From contig JBBPUQ010000008.1 of the NCBI GenBank assembly GCA_038501195.1, positions 4,102,501 to 4,166,500 on the forward strand: a DNA stretch of 64,000 nt, in the 5' to 3' direction. The notes beneath the pieces are model-generated. The model was not told the origin of the DNA. It saw only the letters and a list, made by a program, of their open reading frames with translations, and made no database searches. Shown here piece by piece: positions 21,839 to 33,374 of this stretch (positions within the stretch are counted from its first letter, which is position 1; each line of letters starts with the position of its first letter). The position numbers and the translations under genes were made by a program. This DNA comes from Nemania diffusa (lineage: Eukaryota; Ascomycota; Sordariomycetes; Xylariales; Xylariaceae).

Positions 21839-23452
21839 TCATTCTACTTGCGATATCTTGTATCCTCCCGGAATGCGTGTTTGAAATACTCCGGCAGGGT
21901 CATATTTAGCAGCCACATCTTTCATGAGCTGGATATTCGCAACGCCATAGCTACCAAGAGGATCCTGATCGCTATCCGCGTAGTTCAGGTAGAGAAACTT
22001 CATATCTCCCTGCACCGATTCCGCAAATTCACCAAGCTTAGCCGCCATAGCCTTCAACTGTGCATGCGCAGCCTCCATCGGCGCGTCATCCACGAGAATC
22101 TCAACACCGGCCGTGTACAGGAGGGCGTTGTTCGTGAGATCGTCAAGCCCCAGAACGTTCCCGCCTCGTTGCGCCCCGATCGGCCAGCGATAGGACGGCA
22201 GGGGTTGGAGAAACATCGGCGTGGAGAAGGCTTCGGGTGCCATTAGGGTCTTCAGGGACTCGACGAGTTCGGCGTGGAGCTCGACGCAGAGGCGCGCGAT
22301 CCGTGGGTCGTTATTAAAGGTCAGTGTTAGGCCGTAATTCCTATTCATGTTAGTCTATCGATCAGTATTTCACTTGGGGTTAGAAGGACGAACCAAGAGC
22401 CGGATTGGATTTGCGATGCCGCGGCGGCAGAGGCGATATTCACTATCGTCGTGGTATTGAAGAGTGTAGGGAGTGCCTTCACCTTGTCAAACGGTGTAGT
22501 GTTATTCGTGATGCCCTGCGTGTTGACGTGGACGCCGACTGTGAAAATATCCGGGCTGACCGTCGTATCGTGGCTAACGAACATGAAGAAGGCATCATCG
22601 ACAATCGACTCGTCGGAATCCGCAAACCCGACAACGGCGTCCACCATAGCACCTACATGATCGAACGTTAGGAAGCGCGTGTCTAGGAACATGGCCGGCG
22701 CTGGGAAAGCCTCCATATCGAATCGCGTCACGATGCCGAAGTTACTACTCCCCCCCTTGAGAGCCTGCCACAAGTCCGCGTTGGCCGTCTGGTTCGCGTT
22801 GACGATGGTCCCGTCGGCTAACACGACTTCAAAGTTCACGACAGAGTCGCAGCCGAAGCCTGTCCGCCCCGAGTAGTACGAGTTCCCGCCGCCGAGGAGA
22901 AAACCGCCAACACCAACATCGCCGTCACGGCCACCTGTGACAGCAATGCCATACTTTGTGAGCTCTGCATACACATACTGCCACCTGCCCCCGGATCCGA
23001 TGCTGGCAATGTTTGTATCGGGGTTGTAGCTCGTAGAGTTGAGGCGGCTTAGGTCGATGGTAACGCCGTTTACGGTGCTGCTGGATCCGGTCGAGCTATG
23101 CCCGCCGCTGCGCACCGCAATGCTCGAATTACTCGCTGAAGTGCCAGCAGTGATCAATACCGTAAGCGCGGTGGCGACCTCGTTGCTGGTATGAGGTAAG
23201 ACGAAGCAGTCGGCTCTTTGGCGGCCGTTCTTTGCCCACCATGAGTCGACCTCGGCGTCATAGCCCGTGTCGTTAGGCCAGATTAGTCGATCTCCGAGAC
23301 CGGCAGTTTTCAGAGCTTCGCACTAGAAGTATGTAGCATCAGGGAAATGTAGTATCAATAGTCATGTTATAGAGGTTTATACTTACAGGTGTCGCGGCTT
23401 GAGCTGCAGCTCCGCCGAGAAGCCCAGCTATGACAACGGAGAATCTCGCCAT
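21839..23452 (-). CDS. Secreted FAD-linked oxidoreductase, berberine-bridge-enzyme type
   Basis: Three exons (23387-23452, 22394-23322, 21839-22340) give 498 aa. The signal peptide is MARFSVVIAGLLGGAAAQA. The FAD-binding PF01565 domain contains AVRSGGHSSTGSS, whose His is the expected 8-alpha-histidyl flavin link, and GRTGFGCDSVVNFEVVLADG, whose Cys fits the second (6-S-cysteinyl) link, making a bicovalent flavoprotein likely. The C-terminal BBE segment reads FLYLNYADSD and YDPAGVFQTRIPGGYKIS. Enzymes of this family oxidise sugars, alcohols or secondary-metabolite intermediates using O2; the substrate is not predictable here. Intron 2 (22341-22393, 53 bp, branch CTAAC) restores SGSW-NYGLTLTF. 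The unspliced frame ends in a stop, so a naive call would split this gene in two. Confidence 0.93.
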
Positions 23453-25462
23453 AATATACTGATACGGTAAAACGACGGTATGCTTAGGTCTTACGAGAAG
23501 GAAAAATAGTAAATTTTATCAAAAATGTATTAAAAATTTGAAGAGCGCAATATCAGTGCGAGGACTTAGTATGCTCACTACTTTGCAGCATTATAGACTC
23601 GAGTCGTATCACGCGTTGAAGGTTATAGCTCTACTGAGAGACATCATCTATTATTATATCGGGTGGGTTGCTCTCCATAGCGGAAGCCTTGTTTCACAGC
23701 CGTGACAATTGCTGCTAGTATCACATGCTTACATGAAGTACAGAAAAAGTAGAATGTATGTATATATAATTTATACTTCAAAAATTGGTAACACCCGTCA
23801 TACGAAGCGTGAAGATGCTGTTTCGTATTCTATTCACTAAGACAAGATAGGAACCTACCTAAATAGGAAGGGCTATTTCTGGTAGGGATGACGGTGGACC
23901 ATCCCCAATTTCTGGTTTCAGAAATCAGTTTGCAAAATAAAAAAACTATAATACAAAAAACAATAGTTTAAATATTTTAAGCTTAACCTTATTATTAATT
24001 TAATATGCATTTAATTAACTTGACTGCACTTGATTGATGTGATTGACTGGACTGGACCTGCCTGGATCTGCCTAGACCTAACTAGACCTGCCCAGACCTG
24101 ACTAGACCTTGACAACGTTCTACTTTTGCATCCTGCATGAGTGATGTTGTGGTATAGCGTTGCAGTTCTGTTCCATAACAACAACTGACCTGGTTGACAT
24201 GATTAATCTGACTAACCTGGTTAACTTAATTAGACCTAACTATTGTTTTGATAAAAACTAAAAACGGAAAGTGGGGGATGCTATGACCATTTACAGAGAG
24301 TATCTATATAGTATAAGTACGGTGGAGCGCACTGACTATATGGTCAAGTATTTGCATTGCAACAATTTTCAACAACCTCTGCCTTGACTCATACTAGAGT
24401 TATAACGAATAAATTGGGATTTAAAGCCGTCATCCGCGGCATGCCTTAGATTGTCTCCAATTCATGCATTTTAATCAACCTCATAACTAAGGTTTCAACA
24501 TGCTGGGAATGGATCACCATAGTTATACAGCTGATTGCCCCTTTTTAAAGATGATAAATATGATTTTTTTACCTAAGAATATCGCTACAATAACTTATAA
24601 TAACCTTGTATTCTAGTATTTATTTTATGCAAACCTAGTTCGTCAGGTTAGGAACTACTGACACACCTAAGGTAGTTGGAGAAAATTAAGAATCTCAACT
24701 CAGCAGGTCCAGCTCTGAAGGAATTTGAGGAAACCAATGGTGGTTAGACATCTTCTAGGTACAGGATTGTTAGTCATATCAAGAAATTATTTTTCTATGC
24801 TAAATTAAAGGGATTGTTGGTAGTTAGAAGAGGCCTACTACATCTATTAATGAGTAATCTTAACAAAGATTTCAAACTATTCTTTGAAGCACAATCCCCT
24901 TTTGAAGCCGAGACAATTGAATTGTAAACCAAATAAAAAGATTTTATAGATTAAAAGAATTGCTCTCTTGTATCAGTTATCTTTATTCGTTCCTTGTTAC
25001 ACCCTACTACCCATGTATTAAAAGAGTCTTATAGCCCATTAAAGATTGCTCTTAGGAAACTATAATAGGTATTATATAAGAAGGAAATCCTACATGACCC
25101 CTAACAAGTTATCCTAAGCGTTTTACGATCTTTGCTGGTCATATTGCTTTCTTCCTAGAGACTATATTACTAGCAAACACAGGGGTTGAAGTCAACTTCC
25201 TATCAGGCAGAAGCAGATCGTTACCCTAGAAAACACTTACTCTGCAACGTCCTTGCTCCTGAGTCCTACAGCAGGTTACTTACTTTATAGGATTTTCCAT
25301 CTGCACAAATCCTCTCCTTCTCGTACCTCGTTGTATGACAGCTCGCGCCTGTTCAAGATCCCCTTTTCGACTCCACAAACACTCAGCATTCAATATTAAT
25401 TTTTATTTCAAGGGTTTATCTTTTTATATTTATCGCATCTCTTGCACGACTAACTATCCAAG
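23453..25462. other. AT-rich island with minisatellite
   Basis: About 2 kb separating the divergent oxidoreductase and HMG-box genes. From 23500 to about 25300 the DNA is strongly AT-rich with short AT runs and no open frame of interest. A 10-bp minisatellite lies at 24051-24110 with a degenerate echo at 24181-24240. The last 150 bp should carry the HMG-box promoter. The composition suggests RIP or heterochromatin; I cannot compute it. Confidence 0.55.
24051..24110. repeat. 10-bp minisatellite, six units
   Basis: Six consecutive decamers match the consensus ACTAGACCTG: actggacctg, cctggatctg, cctagaccta, actagacctg, cccagacctg, actagacctt. Differences are mainly C/T and G/A transitions. A looser set of similar words (tgacctggtt, tgactaacctgg, tagacctaac) follows at 24185-24240. 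Confidence 0.85.
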
Positions 25463-26642
25463 ATGTCGTTCTTCGAATCTCCTAGGGTCATAACCTTAAC
25501 TGACGTGCTCGAGCATGTTTCAGTTCAACTTGATGGTGTTAACTTTGTAATCAAGCTTCCATACAAAATGTTTAGCATTCTAAGCATCGAGGAACAATAC
25601 ATCGTGAAACACAAGACTAGGTAAGTAGTGACTCTAGAGTCGCGATCTCTCCTCATCCCATTATCTTCATACTTTCTGTCAATTTCATTACTCCTTTTGC
25701 CCTCAGTCCATTCCTTCCAGCCGTCATTCTACTCCCTATCATTGGTATGACGTTCATTAAGTTTACTTTTACCTCATCGTTACGCAACCAAAGCTTACTG
25801 TTATAATGATGCTAACTTACTTTTTGTCTCTTTTAGCATGACCCTTGGCCTTCCAGTTGAGTTCTACCTTGATTCCCGCAACTTCAACCGCGTATATCTA
25901 GCGAATCTAGCCAGCATCAATCTCCACTGGCCAGTTGAGCCCAGAGTAATGCACGGATTCAACTTACTGGTGCTATTCCCAGTGAACCCTCACCCAGTCC
26001 CGCCACCGTATTTCGCTCCGCCCGCCATCCCGGCATTCACCTTCTCCCCTCCCCCTGGTGCACCCCGAATGCCACTACAGGGTCTCGGAAGCCTACTACC
26101 CGCTCCCGAGCTCAGGAGAGACAAGAGGGGAGCGAATGGATTTACTCATTTTAGAGCTAGTCGCGCGGCGGGCGTCGCAAAGCAAAATCCGGGGATGTCG
26201 GCTCGCGATATATGTAAGTCTACGATTTCTTCTACCCGCGTTTTTACTGTCTGAGTTCTTGACTAACTGATTTCTAGCTATAAAACTGGCCAACGACTGG
26301 AAGGCTCTGAGCCTAGAACAACAAGCCCATTGGAATGTATTAGCCAAGTCTAAAACCCAACGACGAGATAACAAAACCTCTAGCTCTATCCCCAGCTCCA
26401 GCCCCAGCTCCAGCCCGAGCCCAGAAAACGGGAGTGGGCACCAACGGAGTGACCAGAATTCGTCCCCAAGTGCCGATAAGGCTACTACCCCATCTGTCCA
26501 GAGCACACAGGCTCAGGGAGAAGAAGCTCGAGATCTCCAGCAGAGCCTTGGGGATGAACCGCTAATATCCTACGAAGATCCAACGTTGTCGAGTGAGATT
26601 GAATGGAAAGACCTCGATTTGGAACTCTTCGGTATAAACTAG
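25463..26642 (+). CDS. Divergent HMG-box protein, MAT1-2-1-like (299 aa)
   Basis: Three exons (25463-25620, 25837-26213, 26278-26642) with good splice signals give 299 aa. The HMG box appears only after splicing exons 2 and 3: ANGFTHFRASRAAGVAKQNP, then GMSARDIS, then IKLANDWKALSLEQQAHWNV. It has the N-x-F-x-x-F-R start, the NPG-x-x-x-x-x-IS turn and the W/W core of MATA-type HMG boxes. The intron falls after the first base of the Ser codon in ARDIS, which from memory matches the conserved intron of MAT1-2-1 genes. The N-terminal 110 residues (FFESPRVITLTDVLEHVSVQ, IKLPYKMF...) match nothing I know. A Pro-rich linker precedes the box, and the tail is Ser/Pro-rich and acidic. It is probably a nuclear DNA-binding protein. 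The usual MAT flanks (SLA2, APN2) are absent from this window. Confidence 0.8.
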
Positions 26643-27129
26643 GGCACACTTTGCCATAGACTGCGTCTCACGTCTAAACTTCGAGGCTCTGGTTTCCGCA
26701 TGGAGCGTGAAGATTTTATTATACCGTTGCTATCGCTACACAGAGAAGTATCAAACCCCTCCCTCATCGCCTCCAAGCATTTTGTTGCTTTGCTGAACTG
26801 CATCCCCTTTCTTCTCTTTTCATTTGTTTTCTTTGTAATAGTGCAGCGTATCAAGGCATAGAAGAGCATACCGTTGAATATAGGTAACCTATAGTACTTA
26901 GCAGAGGTTTGGGGCAATTGCCGGGCTTTTCGTAGTGTCCTAGGTAAGTATTGTATATTATTAGATTCGTACGATAGTATATGAGAAACCAAGTCTTAGT
27001 ATTATGGCGATTCAATATAATTTCAATTGATCAATTCATTAATTTCTAGAGCCTTTAAAGTTAGGCGCTATATCAGCTAGTGTCCTACGAGCTGAGATAG
27101 GGGAAAGTTACGTGAGCGCCATTTCCCTC
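26643..27129. other. Convergent 3' intergenic region
   Basis: About 490 bp between the converging HMG-box and esterase genes. The 117-codon minus frame at 26639-26992 looks non-coding (no splice or family support). It presumably contains both 3' UTRs. Confidence 0.45.
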
Positions 27130-28546
27130 TCATAACTCCATTGTCTCGATAATTAACTTCGCAATGGATTGATGAACCGTGAAAGTCGGATGCTAAACAA
27201 GCTTGATTAATAGATATACTCGTGAAAGGTTGGGGGGGTTCCCAATGAAGAGCTTACTTACAACCCAATCTAACCAAAGGTATTCTTTCATCGGGGCCGG
27301 ACAGCTCGGATCTTGGAAATCTAGATCGCCTGCGGGCCAAGGGCCACTAATGGAGAATTAGAGACTGTAATTGAGGAAGTGCTTAATTATTTCAAAGGCG
27401 AGAAAGAGCCCAATGCCTACCCAACATATGCCAGACAATCGGTTGTCACCTGGCTCAAGCCGTAGTCCTGCGGTCGCTCGGTCATGTTAAGCCACAACGT
27501 GAACGTATCTACAATCTTGGCATTCACGGGATGAGCCCGCTGCCAGGCCGCAAAATGCGTCTCTAGCTCCTGATTCCAGAGCAAGGTCCGGTTCTTAGCC
27601 AACTCGGTGTACGTGGCGTTCTGGTACTCCTGAACTGATGGGGAAAGCCAATACGGCGGGAGACTTAAGATGGCGAAGTTTTCGGCGCCTTCTTTGCGGA
27701 CCTGCATCTATGTCAGCGGCGTTTCTTGATATAGGCGTAGTCTAGTGTATAAGGGGGTGGCGTTGGGCTGTCTACCTTCTCGAGCCCGTCAAATAGAGAG
27801 TCAAGCATCTTGGGCGCCTTTACTTCCCAGAGCGGATCAACTACGTAGTTTAGTCCACGACAGTCCCAGCTCATGCGACATCTTTCGACTCACAAGGCCA
27901 ATAGCCACCCATAGCGCGGTCAACATCGTTGATTCCGAACAGCGATATGATAAGAGTGCTTGCCCCCTCCCATGCTCTCTTCCCCACCCGGTGGCTTTGC
28001 GCTACTGTCGCATTCGTAGCGTTGCCGAGCGGTAGCCTCCCCCCTGAGAAGTACGGCAGGAACTTGTCGCTGATTTGGTGCACGAAGGTGTTGTCTACGC
28101 TTTCGTAGGGGTCAACTAGATCCCCGTCCACGACAGCGCCGGAATGCGCGAGGTCGTAGAGCGAGACGAAGGTCTTGTTTAGCTGCGAGCTGAGAACTTG
28201 GACGTAGTTCGATGTGTAACAGCTTGATGTCCCCGGAGGCGGAGGATTGCCCTCATAATTATCCGGGTTGGGCTGTGGAGAAATCGTATGCGAGTACCCC
28301 ACGTCGGTATAGGAGTCACCACTGAGGGGTGTTAACTTCTTGTGCAGATACCGTGGAGCGAGATGAAAGTAGAGGTATGTGGAGATGTAGTAGACTCAGT
28401 ACGTACAATGCGATTATGTTCTTCAACCCTTCTAGGGTCAGTTTATGATGCCCGCGAGACTGAGGAGGCGAAGGGATCAAGGCATGAGTGCGTATAGAGG
28501 CCGCCAAGACTAACAGCCCTACCTGGACCTGAGAGATTCCTAGCAT
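27130..28546 (-). CDS. Secreted SGNH/GDSL esterase, CE16 acetylesterase type (355 aa)
   Basis: Six exons (28407-28546, 27894-28321, 27776-27840, 27421-27707, 27262-27346, 27130-27192), all in phase. The N-terminus is signal-peptide-like (MLGISQVQVGLLVLAASIRTHA). Splicing of exons 1 and 2 creates the block I motif AFGDSYTDVGYS with the nucleophile Ser; block III is IISLFGINDVDRA (Gly and Asn oxyanion residues). The last two exons supply YLWLDWVHPTFTVH, the Asp-x-x-His of the catalytic triad, which a frame-only call would miss. CE16 enzymes release acetyl groups from xylo- and other oligosaccharides outside the cell. The C-terminal exons are short (85 and 63 bp) but have clean splice sites (GTAAGT; TTTAG). 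Substrate is inferred from family. Confidence 0.9.
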
Positions 28547-30771
28547 GGTGAGCTGCGGAAGTAGATAGTTTACTGATACTTATGAGATCACTAAGAAATT
28601 GAATTTAAGAGATATATAAGAGGCGAACATATAATTGAAATATGCCTCCCCAAAATACCCCGGGTCAGATCTTACATTGCGAATAGTAACGGAGCCGAGT
28701 CCTTGATGGGCTTGGCGGCCGGTCTGCCTCCGTTCTCCAACTTTGACAAGTTGAGTGGCACATCATGAACTCGCACGATAGCTAATCATACTCGTTGATT
28801 TGCATCTATCGGTGCCTACTTGAAGAAGTGAAGCTGCTGTCAAGTCATTCGTGGAAATTTCAAATGTCTGTAGGTATTTCTCCATATCGGACAAGCATTC
28901 TGCCGAACTACGGTGTGGACCGCTGCCTGAGTTGTACGTCGCATTGTGAGAATTCAATGGGGTATATAGCTCGTCTAAATGCGTTTTCGTATCGAAGCAG
29001 TGACGGAAGTGAGCAGCTATGGCGGACTGCCGAAGGCCTTCTCGGCAATACTATTTGATTGATCTCTAAACTCATATCTTGCAGCTTATATGAGACGGAC
29101 AGCGATTATTAAGCTGCGAAACGTGATATAGTCAAGCGCATATGATAAGGACGAAGGGTTCTACGCCAAACTTAAGAAAGAATCGTGATAGTGATGTTAT
29201 CTTGGAGGCTCCTGTAACAAGAGGACTCTTTGGTAAATTGGTTACCCTTGCTAACACCGCTTTTTATGATATGACAAGATGCGAACCAAGTTCGAACGGA
29301 GAATAGATTATTATAAGGCCACTTGGTGTCAAATATCACGGACTCACTTTGATAGTCTTAGCCATCGATAAGACTAGCTTAGAGTCGGATATTGCGGAGT
29401 TTCTGCTACCAAGGATGACATGAACGGCTTCGTTCCCTACGAGATACTAGCTTCTAAGCTGGTCATTACTTAGGGAAGACATACTGCGCTTCTTTGATAT
29501 TGGATAGGGTTATGAAAGTTGTAACTTAGGCGTATTTGGAGTACTGGCAGCCGAATGAATCTTTTCGGTCTTAAATCGACTGCTAAACAAGTGGTGACCT
29601 GTGACAACAGGAAGGTGAGTAAATAGTTATTTAAGAACGACTTGAGCAATGACGCGAGACAGCATCCGCGTTGATGTGTTCACGTGATTGGTTTTCACTC
29701 GGGCCGATGTTGTACACAGCGGTCTAGTAGTGGATTACGGCGGCCGAGCCGGGTGATCTTCTGTCTGGGTTGTCCGGCAGTTTGTAATGTTATTCCATAT
29801 GGTAAAACGAGACGAGCGATAGAAGGAAACGGGGGCTCATTTATCACTGATCCTAGTGTCGTAGTTGAACTTGTGGATAAACATTTGCAACACTCGAATA
29901 TTCGTAGAAGCTGAAATAGGATTGCTCAGCTGTTGAAGTCCGCAGCGGAAGCTCCTTGGTACGCTAGATCAAGTGTTGGGCGCTATGTTGGTGTGAACAG
30001 GCATGTTGAAGTGCTATGTAGCCATTAAGTTGACGTTGAGAGCGAAGTAGAAGATCTCAGAAAGTTTGCCAGCGGGAGGTACTTAATTGAGCTGCACAGT
30101 ACGAGCTAGCCCTGGTTCACTCTGCAAATAGACACTGTGTTTGGCCTATTAGTGTGCAAGGTACGCACATGTAACAATGATTATTTATAGCATAATATCT
30201 GGTTAATCAGGCAGTTTTTCATTCTGAGACATAAGACTGATTAAATACTTGATAGCTCTGCATTGTTGATAAAGAACCATCAACTAGGTATATTGTTAAA
30301 AATACAGAAATTAATAAATAAGTGTATGTTGAAGCCCACGAACAGGATGAGCCCCCACAATTGAATTCCTTATACCGAGGCAGTTAGGTACCTTTTAAAA
30401 GGATTAACGGATAGATACACCCTCCAACCCGACCGGGAGGCGAGATACGTACCCGCTACAAGCATCTTCAGCAGCTCTTATCCAATCCGACGAGCTCCAA
30501 AAAATTCAGCTGCAATTCGGGATTGGAAGTCATACGTTGGTTGCAATCCTCCCCGGCTCCCAGCGCAATTAATTAATTGTGCTGCACAACAGCGTCACAC
30601 CTACGAACCACGAAACCCTCGACTTCTCGATCTCGGCCCGCCAATTCAATTCGCTCCGAGGCGTGCGTTTTTCCTTCTTCCGCTCGGGCTTTTAAACTCG
30701 AGAGGAGAAACAAAGAGACGACGAGGGGGAACAAGGAAAGAAGCCGAAAAATATATATATATATTTTGAAT
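28547..30771. other. Gene-poor intergenic region
   Basis: 2.2 kb upstream of the esterase and of the Cox14-like gene. I see scattered short open frames without splice logic, and a compositionally mixed stretch at 28960-29900. Near 30749-30767 an (AT)n microsatellite precedes the next ATG. An in-frame extension upstream of the next gene (from 30577) has no stop and could be an alternative N-terminus. Confidence 0.45.
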
Positions 30772-31971
30772 ATGGCTGTCGGTAATAGCGCCCCGCGCAG
30801 CGTGGCAGACGCCACACGCTTCACGTCGAGCACGCCCCACGCCAACACCAAGTCCACCGCCGGCGCCAGCAGCAGCAGCGCGAGGAGTCCGCCGAATGTG
30901 TCGTCGTCGTCGCAGGCGTTGCCGCGGAGGGCGGGAGGAGGGGCAGGCGTGGGGTCGATGCCGCCGCAGGAGACCATGGACGAGCGCGTGCGGCGGCTGC
31001 GCGCCGCCCACCTCGCCGCGAAGCAGCACGACGTGTCGAGGATGGACAAGGTCATCGAGGGCTCGAGGCGGCTGTTCGACGCCGCGCACAAGTTCACCGT
31101 TATGGGGTTGATTGCGTTCAGTGGTATGTCTGCTTCGTTTCATTCCTACCTACCCCTTTGCCGTCTTCGGGTTGTGGATAGAATGTCGGGGATAAAAATG
31201 ACACAGACAATGCCACCATCCCTCCGCCATGCTGTATTCACAACCCAACTCGACCCCGCAAACCAAGCCTATAGATATATATGTGTAAACCCGCACTAAC
31301 ACTCCCCTTCTCACCTCCCAGGCATCTCCCTCCTAGTCACAATCTACGCCACAGCCGACATGATGATGCACAACCGCAAGCGGCGCGCCGAGTTCTTCGC
31401 CCTGCAGAAGCAGATGCGCGAAGACAGCCTCGAGGCCGCGCGCCTCGCCTACATACGCGGCACCGCGAGCGAGGAGCAGATCGCCCTCGTCGAGGACGCC
31501 ACCGCCCGCGCCAAGGACGCCGGCACGTCCCTGCCCCCCCTCCTCTCCGTGCCCCAGCGCGCCGCGCCCCCCGGCGGCTGGGAGACGCCCGCTGCTGCTG
31601 CAACTACCTCGAGTCCCGCCGCCGCCACCTCCACGGCAGATCACACCCCCGAGGAGACGAAGAAAGGAGGTGGTATCACGGCCTGGCTGTTCGGCGGCCT
31701 GAAGAAGGAAGACGTGCGCGACGACGCCGATTTAAGCGCCAGCGACGACCGCTGGCGGACCACCACGTCCTCGGCTGTGGCCACCGCCTCGGCAGCAGCA
31801 GACAACGTCACCGATTCCCTGCGCGGCACGGCGAAGGCGGCGTTCGAGCAGGAGCGGGACAACCAGCGGAGAGGCGGGCCGCTGGATCAGATCGGACAGG
31901 ATGCCGCTTCCACTACTCCTACTACCGCCACGACGAGCGGGGAGGGAAAGAAGAAGGGCTGGCTTTGGTAG
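30772..31971 (+). CDS. Single-pass mitochondrial membrane protein, Cox14-like assembly factor
   Basis: Two exons (30772-31123, 31322-31971) give 333 aa. A disordered Ala/Ser-rich N-terminus (ADATRFTSSTPHANTKS) is followed by a charged helix (ERVRRLRAAHLAAKQHDVSR), one hydrophobic segment formed across the splice junction (HKFTVMGLIAFSGISLLVTI), then RKRRAEFFALQKQMREDSLE. In fungi this arrangement belongs to a family annotated as cytochrome c oxidase assembly (COX14-type). The tail is long and low-complexity with KKGGGITAWLFGGLKKEDV, probably matrix- or intermembrane-space-facing. I chose the ATG at 30772 because it begins the family-like sequence; an upstream in-frame ATG exists at 30577. Family assignment is from memory and only moderately sure. 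Confidence 0.65.
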
Positions 31972-33374
31972 TTGGGGTGGTTGGTGACAGACAATTCGCT
32001 GTACTTCCCTAACTGACGAACTGACTGACATGCCGTTCACGACACGAGCGGCCTAAAGGATTACACGGTGCCGGAGAAACGACGAACAGGGAAGAAAAGG
32101 AGAGAGGTGCTGATATGATGTGATATGTATCATCTACCTGCCCGATTCCCATCTAAACTCGGATGTCGAATGTGCGAACGAATGTACGAATGGGACGGGA
32201 GATGATATCGTATATTCGCCTATTCCCTCTGTAGGAGGAAAGAGGGATGGCAGGAGGTTATTATTTTGTATCATAACACTGCATCATCCTACACTAGACG
32301 GCCGGTGCATTCATTAGGCGTTCATGTCGTTCCACCACCCTATTCTACCCATGAAGTCGTTCCACTTCCTTGGCCGTCTCCATTGGACAGATATGCCGTT
32401 TCTCACGCTACTGCCCAGTCAAGAGCCGAGTAGAGACATGCACAGTACATAAAATAAGATTTCAGAGATTCAGAGCGGTAGAGCTACTATATTACTCTTG
32501 TCACCGGCATTATAATCCACGCCGTGCACCGTAGTGCCATGTTATAAACATAGGCCCAGCCAAATCAAACGCTCCAGGTAACCTGGGCCTCATATCGCCG
32601 CCGATAGCCCAATAATAACGCCGTTCCATCTAAAACGCCTTGCAACAAGAAAACACGAGATAAAAAAAGGGACGGTGACCTCCTCTCCCCTTTTTCCACC
32701 GGTTCTGGCTCTTCCATTTGTTTGTTTCCCCGAGTCCCCTGGTTTCCTGATGCCTCCCCGCTTGATGCTGTATGCTGTAGACCTGTCTCTCGAAAGAGAC
32801 TCGAAACCTGGAAATGCTAGAACGAAGGTGCTGATAGTGGTATAGTAAGACTGAATGAATGATCGATGGAAAGAGCGATTATGACGAGAGACTATAGGCG
32901 TCTGTAACTGTGTACAAAAAATAAAAGGAGTGGAATATTAGAATGCGTCGTGCATGTGTCCAAGAGTTGGATATGTCCATTTAGGATATTGAGGGACCAT
33001 AGAAAAAGAGGCGGGAAGTATCATGCCGCTGTGGCAGCAAGGTAACTGCCAGCATCGAAAAGATTGGTATCTGTGTCCTGACTGCGGATATTTAGAGCCC
33101 GTATAGCCTCTTCCAGAGCCAAAGTGGTAGAGACATAGGCCTCTGTATCACAAGTGTGCCTATCTCTATCGGAATGTTGTTTCCATGCCCGGCAAGGTCG
33201 ATATTTCCGGGGTTTGGAAACACAACACGTGCGTGATAAAAACCTGTCATTCTAGGATTTCGGTTCAAAAAGCCCTGCCTTGCTGCGTACCAGAGAGAAC
33301 GAAGAATCTGTTCCTCGAGCTCCGGCGCCCGAGATATCCTGATGCCAGATTCGCGAGGTGCCATCGCCCCCGTC
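31972..33374. other. Convergent 3' intergenic region
   Basis: 1.4 kb between the convergent Cox14-like gene and the gene ending at 33375. It likely holds long 3' UTRs. No coding signal was seen; the short minus frames at 33092-33486 are not supported. Confidence 0.45.

Noticed and set aside
22345..22347. Reading the flavoenzyme as two genes or a pseudogene because of an in-frame stop
   Set aside because: A normal 53-bp intron (22341-22393) with branch site removes the stop and restores family sequence.
29684..29914. 77-codon plus frame
   Set aside because: No splice partners, no recognisable motif, composition like the surrounding intergenic DNA.
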